DNA of 5,010 nt, taken from positions 1 to 5,010 of the forward strand of contig NZ_CAMPGZ010000252.1 in NCBI RefSeq assembly GCF_946885725.1, read 5' to 3'. Each line of letters starts with the position of its first letter. Position 1 is the stretch's first letter. Origin of the DNA: an uncultured Nocardioides sp. (GTDB lineage: Bacteria > Actinomycetota > Actinomycetes > Propionibacteriales > Nocardioidaceae). The notes under the pieces were generated by a model. The model saw only the letters and a program-made list of their open reading frames with translations. It ran no database searches and was not told where the DNA came from. Below, piece by piece: positions 1 through 5,010 of the stretch. A program made the translations under genes and the position numbers.

Positions 1-1
1 C

Positions 2-718
2 GCCCTGGTCGCTGACGAGGAGGACGCCTGCCTCGGCAGCGAGGCCGTGATCGCTGCGCTCCCGGGACTCGGGGTACGACCTGACGCGTGCCTCATCGCG
101 GAGCCCACAGATCTGGCGCCGGCCAGGTCGTTGCGCGGGTTCGCCGTCGTGCGCGTCATGTTCCCCGGTCGTGCGGCGCACAGCTCGCAGGCCGACCTCG
201 GCATCAACGCCGTCACGCACCTCGGACGGTTGCTGCACGCGGTCGACGTTCGGGCCGAGGCGGTCCGTGCGGCTGGCGGCGACCTGATGGTCACGTTCGT
301 GCGCGGGGGCGAGTCCGCGTTCGTCGTACCCGACCACGCCGAGTGCCTGGTGGAGCTGCGCACCACCCCGGACCAGACGAGCGCGGACGCGCTCGAAGAG
401 GTACGGCGCCTCGTCGATCCCGGCTGGAACGCCGAAGCGGTGCTGCTCACCCATCGCGACGGCTGGCGCCTCGACGACACCGGTCCGGCCGCCGACCTCG
501 CGGCGAAGCTGGGTGCCGCCCTCGGTACGGCACCGACGTTCGACGCGCCGTACTGGATGGAGGCGCCGCTGTGGCAGCGGCTCTGCCCGACCGTCATCTG
601 CGGCCCGGCCGGCGGTGGGCTGCACGCCGTCGACGAGTGGGTCGACCTCCGGCAGGTCCGCGGCCTGACGACCGCCCTCGTCGACGTACTGAGCAAGTGG
701 AGGCCCGATGCCGACTGA
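2..718 (+). CDS. M20-family metallo-deacylase (ArgE/DapE/peptidase type), 5' partial
   Basis: This is the C-terminal 238 codons of a zinc-dependent amidohydrolase of the M20 family, which cleaves N-acyl or peptide bonds of amino-acid derivatives in the cytosol. The reading frame is already open at base 2. Its first residues, ALVADEEDACLGSE, carry the family's Asp-Glu-Glu box (codons at 14-22), where a Glu acts as catalytic base and the next as metal ligand. A second metal-ligand motif, AEPT, follows with its Glu at 101-103. The inserted dimerisation domain starts near GRAAHSSQADLGINAV (His at 179-181). The C-terminal metal-binding motif GGGLHAVDEWV has its His at 623-625. The N-terminal HxD zinc motif must lie before the window. 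The stop is inside the next gene, an 11-bp overlap that indicates translational coupling. The substrate cannot be read from sequence: acetylornithine, succinyl-diaminopimelate, other acyl-amino acids and dipeptides are all possible. An internal GTG at 47 is not the start, because conserved residues precede it. Confidence 0.9.
   Translation, partial: ALVADEEDACLGSEAVIAALPGLGVRPDACLIAEPTDLAPARSLRGFAVVRVMFPGRAAHSSQADLGINAVTHLGRLLHAVDVRAEAVRAAGGDLMVTFVRGGESAFVVPDHAECLVELRTTPDQTSADALEEVRRLVDPGWNAEAVLLTHRDGWRLDDTGPAADLAAKLGAALGTAPTFDAPYWMEAPLWQRLCPTVICGPAGGGLHAVDEWVDLRQVRGLTTALVDVLSKWRPDAD
699..703 (+). promoter_or_regulatory. Ribosome binding site of the PLP decarboxylase gene
   Basis: GGAGG lies inside the last codons of the M20 gene, four bases before the ATG at 708. 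It supports that start over later in-frame starts, and fits coupled translation of the two overlapping genes. Confidence 0.6.
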
Positions 719-2129
719 CCCCCGCGGCCTGCGCGGTGACGCCCCGCTGCTCGATGCCTGGCTCCGCTTCCAGGAGCGTCCGCCGACGCCGTTCACCATC
801 CCGGGCCACAAGCAGCGCACCGACCTGGTCGGGGACGTGGTCGCCGGCGACGTACCCCTGTACGCCGGACTCGACACGATGAAGCTGACGACCGGCGTGC
901 TCGCCGATGCGGAGGCGCGGGCAGCCCGGCTCTGGGGCGCGGACCTCTGCCGCTTCTCCACCGGCGGCGCCACCCACGCCAACCAGGCCGTGGCGCTCGC
1001 GGTCGCTGGCGAGGGCGACACGGTCATCGTCAGCCGGACCCTGCACCGGTCCATGCTGGTCGGGCTCGTGCTGGCCGGCCTGGTGCCGGTGTGGGTCCGC
1101 CCCGAGGTCGACGAGGGGACCGGTCTCCCGCTCGGCGTCGCGCCCCAGGCCGTCAGCCGCACCCTGGCGGCGCACCCGGAGGCACGAGCGGTGTTCGTCG
1201 GCGACCCGTCGTACGTCGGCACCGTCGGTGACGTCGCAGGTCTGGCCGACGCTGCTCACGAGCACGGTGTTCCCCTGGTCGTCGACGCCGCCTGGGCCGC
1301 CCACTTCGGGTTCCATCCCGACCTGCCACGCCACGCACTACAGCTCGGCGCCGACGTCGTTGTCACCAGCGCGCACAAGACACTGCCCGCCTGGAGCCAG
1401 GCCGCACTCGTGCTCGCACGCACGGAGCGCGTCGATCCCGCACGGCTCGACGCCGGCGTCGAGGCGGCAGCCACCACCAGTCCCGCCGGCGCCATCCTCG
1501 CCAGTACCGATGCGGCGCGCGCACTGCTCGAGCGCGACGGCGAGGAGCTGCTGGGTCAGGCGATGGCGGCGACCCGGCGGGCTCGCGAGCGACTGCGCTC
1601 GGTGAAGGGCCTCACCGTTCTCGACGGCGCGGGCGTCGACCCGCTGAAGCTCACCCTGGTGCTGTCTGGCACGGGGGCCGACGGCAACGCTGTCGAGCGA
1701 GACCTGCTGTCCGCCGGACTTCCGGTCGAGTCTGCCGACCGAGACGTCATCGTTGCCATCGTCTCTCTCGCCGATACCGACGAGACGCTCGAGGCGCTGA
1801 CAGACTCCCTCGTCGAATCGCTGGAACGACACCGCGGCGAGCCTCGGCCCGTCGTCAGTCCCGCGGCGTACCAGGTCGAGCCCGTGGCGACCCTGCCCCC
1901 GCGACGGGCGTTCTTCGCCGCAGTCGAAACCGTGCCCCTCAGCGAGGCGGTCGGCCGGACGTGCGCCGAGCTCGTCGCGCCGTACCCGCCCGGCATCCCC
2001 GTGCTCGCCCCCGGGGAGCTGCTGACTGCCGAGACCCTCGCCGCCCTCGGCCAGGCCCGCAGCGCCGGCGTCCGCATCGCCTACGCCGCCGATGCCGGCC
2101 TCCAGACGCTGCGTGTCGTCAAGGACTGA
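708..2129 (+). CDS. Orn/Lys/Arg decarboxylase family PLP enzyme (fold type I)
   Basis: A 473-aa cytosolic pyridoxal-phosphate enzyme of the Orn/Lys/Arg decarboxylase major-domain family (SpeA/Cad/LdcC relatives), expected to convert a basic amino acid to its amine (agmatine, cadaverine or putrescine) plus CO2. Landmarks in order: substrate-entry motif TPFTIPGHKQ (residues 27-36), FSTGGATHANQA (83-94) for PLP-phosphate binding, SRTLHRSM (109-116), the VVDAAWAAHF block (191-200) with Asp193 as the expected partner of the pyridine nitrogen, and the Schiff-base lysine in TSAHKT (Lys224, codon 1377-1379). The C-terminal domain includes PYPPGIPVLAPGE near residues 425-437, typical of the family's small C-terminal domain. 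The length is close to the Bacillus-type short enzymes and lacks the N-terminal wing domain of the enterobacterial inducible forms. The start is set by the RBS at 699 and by the overlap with the M20 gene. Substrate specificity is not resolved; some actinobacterial members are annotated only as aminotransferase-like. Confidence 0.9.
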   Translation: MPTDPRGLRGDAPLLDAWLRFQERPPTPFTIPGHKQRTDLVGDVVAGDVPLYAGLDTMKLTTGVLADAEARAARLWGADLCRFSTGGATHANQAVALAVAGEGDTVIVSRTLHRSMLVGLVLAGLVPVWVRPEVDEGTGLPLGVAPQAVSRTLAAHPEARAVFVGDPSYVGTVGDVAGLADAAHEHGVPLVVDAAWAAHFGFHPDLPRHALQLGADVVVTSAHKTLPAWSQAALVLARTERVDPARLDAGVEAAATTSPAGAILASTDAARALLERDGEELLGQAMAATRRARERLRSVKGLTVLDGAGVDPLKLTLVLSGTGADGNAVERDLLSAGLPVESADRDVIVAIVSLADTDETLEALTDSLVESLERHRGEPRPVVSPAAYQVEPVATLPPRRAFFAAVETVPLSEAVGRTCAELVAPYPPGIPVLAPGELLTAETLAALGQARSAGVRIAYAADAGLQTLRVVKD

Positions 2130-2133
2130 ACGC

Positions 2134-2552
2134 CTAGCCCGCCAACCCGCATTCGTAGGCAAGAACGACAGCCTGCACGCGGTCACGCAGTCCCAGTTTG
2201 GCGAGGATCCGCGTCACATGGGTCTTGACGGTCGCCTCGCCGAGGTACAGCTCCGCGCCGATCTCCGCGTTCGAAAGCCCTTGGCCAAGGATCGAAAGAC
2301 GTCCAGCTCGCGCTCCGTGAGTACCGAGAGCACGTCAGGGACGCCCGCTGACGCCGGCGGACGACGGACATAGGCCTCGACGAGACATCGCGTGACGGTG
2401 GGCGCGAAGAGCATGTCGCCGGCGTGAGCCGCCCGGATGGCAGCGAGGAGCTGGTCCGGCGGCATGGTCTTGAGGAGGAACCCGGAAGCACCCGCGCGAC
2501 GGATGCGGCCTCCTGACCGTCGGCGGCTTCGCCCGGCCACCTCGATGTCCGG
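2134..2552 (-). pseudogene. Broken NarL/LuxR-family response regulator
   Basis: Remains of a two-component response regulator, read on the minus strand. PDIEVAG (from 2552) starts part-way into the receiver. The expected continuation EAADGQEAASVAR is in another frame (from 2530), consistent with one extra base in the G run at about 2531-2534. The sequence then jumps to RAGASGFLLKTMPPDQLLAA, the receiver's last strand and helix. About 50 residues that normally lie between, including the phospho-acceptor Asp and the switch Thr, are absent. The linker runs into the HTH start [16 protein letters not shown] one-base loss near 2275-2285 then shifts the frame, and the helix-turn-helix continues as [20 protein letters not shown] and [22 protein letters not shown] to a TAG at 2136-2134. 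No start codon or receiver N-terminus is present. With no phosphorylation site and a broken HTH frame, it cannot act as a normal regulator. The stop is only four bases from the convergent decarboxylase stop. Confidence 0.85.
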
Positions 2553-2893
2553 CGCCGCGGCTGCGCCGTCCGGATCTGTGGGGTGCTTGGCGGCAGCCGC
2601 GCCAGCTTGGAGCCCCATGACGCCGACAGCATGGCTGACGCCGTCGTGCAGCTCACGCGCCAGTCGGAGGGCTCGCCAGTCACGGCGCGGGCGACGGCCT
2701 CGTCGTGGACGGCCTGCAGGTGCGATGCCGATGAGCGGGCACGTGCAAGGGGCTCGGTCGCGCTCGCGCCAGTCGTAGCCTGCGTATGCTGCCAGCCCGA
2801 CGACGGTGAGGTTGAACAGGAGGTTCTCCCTGCCCCACGAGGCGACGATGCCCCCGACGAGGAGGCATCCGGCGGCCGGGACATCTGCACGAG
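2553..2893 (-). pseudogene. Broken sensor histidine kinase (HisKA_3 type), truncated at both ends
   Basis: Fragment of a NarX/DesK-like membrane histidine kinase, the natural partner of the adjacent regulator remains. Hydrophobic segments CLLVGGIVASW and LLFNLTVVGLAAYAGY end in the cytoplasmic edge DWRERDRA (frame beginning at 2894). The linker LARARSSASHLQAVHDEAV is one frame away, as if one C was gained in the run at about 2750. One base lost near 2670 returns the frame, giving an expected ERLRLARELHD H-box; LRLARELHDGVSHAVGVMG is read directly, and its His is the phospho-acceptor. The first membrane segments and start codon are missing. The whole ATP-binding HATPase domain is also missing, because the frame passes from AAAAKHPTDPDGAAAA straight into the response-regulator fragment. 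Kinases of this class are usually about 350-450 aa, so most of the gene is gone. It lies 24 bp after the stop of the membrane-protein gene, so the lost 5' part may have been removed at that boundary. Clear but decaying similarity suggests fairly recent loss. Confidence 0.82.
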
Positions 2894-2917
2894 ATCAGCG
2901 AGCTGGCCGGCGGTGCG

Positions 2918-4042
2918 TCACGGAGCCTCGAGCAGCACGCACTCCCGAAGCGCCGGGCTGCAGCGCACCATCCGCTGCTCCTGCCCGTCGCTGACCCTTG
3001 TCACGAAGAACTGGTCGTCCTCGAAGGTGAAGTGCGTGTTGTCGAAGCGCCAACCCTGTGGAGGCGTGAGCACGCTCTGCCCTTCTCCGTCGAGGCGACG
3101 AACCCGGAGCTCGTCGTACTGCATCACGTCGCCCGCGATCTGGTCTGCGGGCACCCACGCCACCCACTCGTTGGAGACGTCGGCCATTCCGAAGTTGGGC
3201 AGGTCCGCGATCGCCACCAGATCGCCCTCGGCCGTCACGTCGGCGAGGTAGACGCGGCCGCCTCCCGGATCTCTGGCGCCGTCCGTGCCGTCGACGACCA
3301 CCAGCCCCGCGTTCGTCGCCTGCCAGACCAGCTGGCCGGGGGCGGTCTTCGTCAGGTCGACCGTCTTGCCGTCGACGAAGGGTCGCCACAGGACGCCGAC
3401 ACCCCGGCCGCTGGCGATGACCCAGCCGTCGTTCGTGACGGCTCCGATGCGGGTGCCGACGCCATCGTCGTCGCGTACAGGAACCGACGCGGGGAGACCC
3501 ATCCCCTCGCCGCCCGGCGCGGTCTCGAACCCGTTCATCTCCCCCGCGGTGGAGACGTAGGCGATGTACTCGCCGTTCGGCGACACGGCAGGCGGCTGCT
3601 CGAAGCTGGCCTCGAACCGCTGAGGGGTCCCATCGATGCTCGAGAACCACGTGAACGGGGGCTTCATGGCCACCCAGGCCTGCGACGTCCCGTCGACGTA
3701 GTCGTAACCGGGGAAAGACTTGTCGCCGACATGCACGGTCCGCCCGAGCATGTACGGCACAGTCGGCGGTCCCGCGGGCACCCCCTCCGGCGCAGAGTCG
3801 GTCGTGTCCTCGGTGGCCGTGTCAGTCGGCTGCGGAGCCGGTCGGGGTGAGCCGCCGCGGTCGGGCGAAAGACCCACTGCCGTGACCAGCGCGATCAGTA
3901 CGACGGCGGCGGCCGCCAGCACCGGCGCCCAGGCGAACCGCGCTCGATGGTCGGAGGGAAGGTCGGGCAGAAGCGGGACCTCTACGTGGTCGGCGACCTG
4001 GCGTAGCTCGCGCGTCAGCACCTTCTCGACGTCCTCGTGCAT
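2918..4042 (-). CDS. Single-pass membrane protein with TolB/WD40-like extracytoplasmic domain, sigma-factor partner
   Basis: A 374-aa protein beginning MHEDVEKVLTRELRQVADHV. It has a short charged cytosolic N-terminus, one transmembrane helix at about residues 37-58 (FAWAPVLAAAAVVLIALVTA), a Pro/Thr/Asp-rich spacer (60-95), and a large extracytoplasmic part. That part has beta-propeller-like strands such as PAVSPNGEYIAYVS (150-164) and GRVYLADVT (262-270). Two cysteines, 361 and 368, near the C-terminus (MVRCSPALRECVLLEAP) could form a disulfide. I chose the ATG at 4042 over the ATG at 4120 because it has GGAGGAGG six bases upstream and begins one base after the sigma-factor stop; the longer form would overlap the sigma gene by 77 bases. 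This N-terminal pattern before one helix, downstream of a SigE-like sigma gene, is familiar in actinobacteria. A role in controlling the sigma factor is inference: no zinc anti-sigma HxxxCxxC motif is present. A sensory or surface function unrelated to the sigma factor is possible. Confidence 0.8.
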   Translation of the reverse strand: MHEDVEKVLTRELRQVADHVEVPLLPDLPSDHRARFAWAPVLAAAAVVLIALVTAVGLSPDRGGSPRPAPQPTDTATEDTTDSAPEGVPAGPPTVPYMLGRTVHVGDKSFPGYDYVDGTSQAWVAMKPPFTWFSSIDGTPQRFEASFEQPPAVSPNGEYIAYVSTAGEMNGFETAPGGEGMGLPASVPVRDDDGVGTRIGAVTNDGWVIASGRGVGVLWRPFVDGKTVDLTKTAPGQLVWQATNAGLVVVDGTDGARDPGGGRVYLADVTAEGDLVAIADLPNFGMADVSNEWVAWVPADQIAGDVMQYDELRVRRLDGEGQSVLTPPQGWRFDNTHFTFEDDQFFVTRVSDGQEQRMVRCSPALRECVLLEAP

Positions 4043-4043
4043 G

Positions 4044-4586
4044 TCAGCCCTCCTCCCCGTCGTACTCCGGTCGTGTCTCGCCGTCGGCGCCCAGTGCGGC
4101 TTTGAGGCTCCTGAGGGCACGGTGAGCCGTGGACTTCACGGTGCCGCGAGAGCAACCGAGCGCCTCGGCGATCTCCCCCTCGCTGAGGTCTTCGAAGTAG
4201 CGCAGCACGATGACCGCGCGCTGCTGTGGCGGCAGCTGCTTGACATGGGGCCACAGCGTCAGTCGCTCGTCGGACGTCCCGGCGGTGGTGGCCGCACCGC
4301 TCCAATCCGCGATCTCGTCGGTCAGCAGCTCCCGGCGGCGCCGCAGTGGCCGTCGGGAGGAGAGGAACGTGTTGGTCAGGATCCGCCGTACGTAGGCGTT
4401 CATGGAGTCCGAGGCGCTCACCTTCGACCAGGCACTGTGTGCCTTGATCAGCGTCTGCTGCGCCAGGTCCTCTGCGTCGGCGTGGTTGCCGGCCAGCAGG
4501 TAGGCGCTGCGGTACAGCGTGGCCCACGAGGCGACGGCGTACTCCTCGAACGAGGGCACCTGCGTGTTGGTCGCACCCGAGAACAT
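4044..4586 (-). CDS. SigE-family ECF RNA polymerase sigma factor
   Basis: A 180-aa extracytoplasmic-function sigma factor that directs RNA polymerase to a special promoter set. Region 2 spans about residues 17-83: YRSAYLLAGNHADAEDLAQQ for core binding, then KAHSAW and YVRRILTNTFLSSRR for -10 recognition. Region 4 spans about 113-165: LPPQQRAVIVLRYFEDLSEG and the helix-turn-helix EIAEALGCSRGTVKSTAHRA for -35 recognition. No region 1 or 3 is present, as expected for the class, and the length matches SigE-like actinobacterial sigma factors of about 170-180 aa. The reading frame is open up to 4859, but the ATG at 4586 has GAGGAGG five bases upstream and starts just before the conserved region, so I reject longer starts. 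The stop is one base before the membrane-protein gene, so the two are co-transcribed. Which signal activates it is unknown. A possible autoregulatory promoter lies about 50-75 bp upstream. Confidence 0.92.
   Translation of the reverse strand: MFSGATNTQVPSFEEYAVASWATLYRSAYLLAGNHADAEDLAQQTLIKAHSAWSKVSASDSMNAYVRRILTNTFLSSRRPLRRRRELLTDEIADWSGAATTAGTSDERLTLWPHVKQLPPQQRAVIVLRYFEDLSEGEIAEALGCSRGTVKSTAHRALRSLKAALGADGETRPEYDGEEG
4049..4056 (-). promoter_or_regulatory. Ribosome binding site deciding the membrane-protein start
   Basis: Minus-strand GGAGGAGG lies within the last sigma-factor codons, six bases before the ATG at 4042. It argues against the upstream in-frame ATG at 4120, and implies coupled translation with the sigma gene. 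Confidence 0.7.
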
Positions 4587-4591
4587 GCCCA

Positions 4592-4598
4592 CCTCCTC
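4592..4598 (-). promoter_or_regulatory. Ribosome binding site deciding the sigma-factor start
   Basis: Minus-strand GAGGAGG is separated by five bases from the ATG at 4586. It fixes the start of the sigma factor and leaves the open frame further upstream (to 4859) as untranslated leader and promoter DNA. Confidence 0.75.
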
Positions 4599-4633
4599 AC
4601 CATGCACCACGCCGACGCTGTCTCTCCTCTTCT

Positions 4634-4660
4634 GACTCCTGCTGCCCGGCGGAAGGTTGC
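4634..4660 (-). promoter_or_regulatory. Candidate ECF-type promoter of the sigma operon
   Basis: On the minus strand, GCAACC (4660-4655) is followed after 18 bases by GTC (4636-4634), about 48 bases before the sigma-factor ATG. The AAC-type -35 and GTC-type -10 elements with this spacing resemble promoters read by ECF sigma factors, which often activate their own genes. This is a short-motif match by eye, so the call is weak. Confidence 0.3.
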
Positions 4661-4773
4661 TTCGGCATGGTCGCTTTCTTACGTGGATCGTCAGCCCGAC
4701 GTGGACGTGGGCGTCGGTCACGCTGGGTCTCGGTCCGGCGGAGCACCTCGCGGGTGAATGGAGCGGACTTTGA

Positions 4774-4790
4774 CCGAGCTCTGAGCTCGG
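4774..4790. repeat. Perfect 17-nt palindrome (possible operator or hairpin)
   Basis: CCGAGCTC, one central T, then GAGCTCGG: both 8-base arms match perfectly. As RNA it could form a six-pair stem with a five-base loop, but no T run follows on either strand, so it is a poor intrinsic terminator. Its position between two divergent genes makes a protein-binding site possible. The function is not shown by the sequence. Confidence 0.45.
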
Positions 4791-4937
4791 GCTACGAGGC
4801 GGCGGATCGACCACATATCTGTCGGGTCGCCGCGCATTGCCGCGACGAGCTGTGGACAACTTCCGGCGCGTTTTCCCTTGTGGGTAAGGCGAACCTCCGA
4901 TCAGAAACTGTCGGTGGTCCCTGGTTGAGTTCTCTCC

Positions 4938-5010
4938 ATGACGGCACTCGTGGACGCACCGACGGCCCCCGCTGCGGCGGTCGCGTCCGCCCGCGAGACC
5001 GTCGCCGCAA
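4938..5010 (+). CDS. N-terminus of a protein, possibly DUF222/HNH endonuclease family, 3' partial
   Basis: An ATG at 4938 opens a frame that runs off the window after 24 codons: MTALVDAPTAPAAA followed by VASARETVAA. The Ala-rich start with a short helix resembles N-termini of DUF222-containing proteins with a C-terminal HNH nuclease motif. These are multicopy in Nocardioides and related actinobacteria and their role is unclear. The diagnostic DUF222 core and HNH residues are outside the window, so the family call is a guess from style. No Shine-Dalgarno sequence is visible in the bases just before the ATG (GGTTGAGTTCTCTCC), so translation may depend on a short or absent leader. Divergent from the sigma operon. 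Confidence 0.45.
   Translation, partial: MTALVDAPTAPAAAVASARETVAA

Larger units (their letters stand above)
4587..4937. other. Divergent intergenic region between the sigma operon and the next gene
   Basis: About 350 bases separate the minus-strand sigma gene and the plus-strand gene at 4938. Besides the sigma RBS, the candidate ECF promoter and the 17-nt palindrome, I see no conserved protein in any frame. The open frames here are low-complexity Arg/Pro/Ser-rich translations typical of non-coding GC-rich DNA. There is a weak imperfect dyad at 4808-4829 (CGACC and GGTCG arms around ACATATCTGT). No convincing -10/-35 pair for the plus-strand gene is visible. Confidence 0.6.

Noticed and set aside
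2130..2133. Terminator between the converging decarboxylase and regulator remains
   Set aside because: Only four bases separate the stops, and I see no stem-loop with a T run on either strand there.
1338..2186. 282-aa minus-strand open frame opposite the decarboxylase
   Set aside because: It lies antisense to a clear PLP enzyme, shows no family motifs, and runs across the convergent gene boundary.
2183..2890. 235-aa minus-strand open frame as a single real gene
   Set aside because: Only two short stretches of it match a family (the kinase linker and EAADGQEAASVAR). The rest is out-of-frame translation of the kinase and regulator remains.
2583..3251. 222-aa plus-strand open frame across the kinase scar and the membrane-protein end
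   Set aside because: It has no recognisable motif and is antisense to both; the minus strand carries the family signatures.
3720..4757. 345-aa plus-strand open frame opposite the sigma factor and membrane protein
   Set aside because: It is antisense to two well-supported genes. Its translation has no recognisable domain and has the Ser/Arg/Gly-rich composition of GC-rich shadow frames.
4808..4829. Imperfect dyad CGACC...ACATATCTGT...GGTCG as an operator
   Set aside because: The arms are only five bases, unevenly spaced around a three-base inner match; this is expected by chance in GC-rich DNA.
4587..4859. N-terminal extension of the sigma factor up to 4859
   Set aside because: The extra 91 residues are Arg/Pro/Ser-rich and unlike any sigma region; a strong RBS sits just before the internal ATG at 4586.

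Overview
The window is GC-rich, coding-dense DNA with strong G/C bias at third codon positions. It contains a SigE-like ECF sigma factor, a NarL/HisKA_3 two-component pair and M20/PLP enzymes. All of this suggests a high-GC actinobacterium, and a Nocardioides-like member of the Nocardioidaceae fits best. That taxonomic placement is inference from gene style; there is no rRNA here.

Left part (1-2129, plus strand): the 3' part of an M20 metallo-deacylase (ArgE/DapE type) overlaps by 11 bp a complete Orn/Lys/Arg-decarboxylase-fold PLP enzyme. The two look like a translationally coupled pair. A plausible but unproven reading is that the first removes an acyl group from an amino acid or related compound and the second decarboxylates a basic amino acid.

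Middle (2134-2893, minus strand): the remains of a sensor histidine kinase and its NarL/LuxR response regulator. Family landmarks can be read in order but lie in three different frames: kinase membrane helices, linker, H-box, a piece of receiver, and the LuxR helix-turn-helix. The kinase ATPase domain, the start of the receiver and the phospho-acceptor Asp region are missing. A large deletion has joined the kinase H-box directly to the receiver, and small indels add to the damage. This is the most unusual structure in the window, but it is decay rather than a new system.

Right part (2918-4586, minus strand): a 180-aa SigE-like ECF sigma factor is followed, one base after its stop, by a 374-aa single-pass membrane protein with a TolB/WD40-like extracytoplasmic part. 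They form a two-gene operon with clear ribosome binding sites, and the second gene is a candidate membrane partner or regulator of the sigma factor. The operon points toward the two-component remains, which lie directly downstream.

The roughly 350-bp divergent intergenic region (4587-4937) holds a possible ECF-type promoter for the sigma gene and a perfect 17-nt palindrome. At 4938 a new plus-strand gene begins and runs off the window. Its N-terminus resembles DUF222/HNH endonuclease-type proteins of actinobacteria, but only 24 residues are visible.

No tRNA, rRNA, CRISPR array, insertion sequence or convincing novel defence or biosynthetic system was seen.
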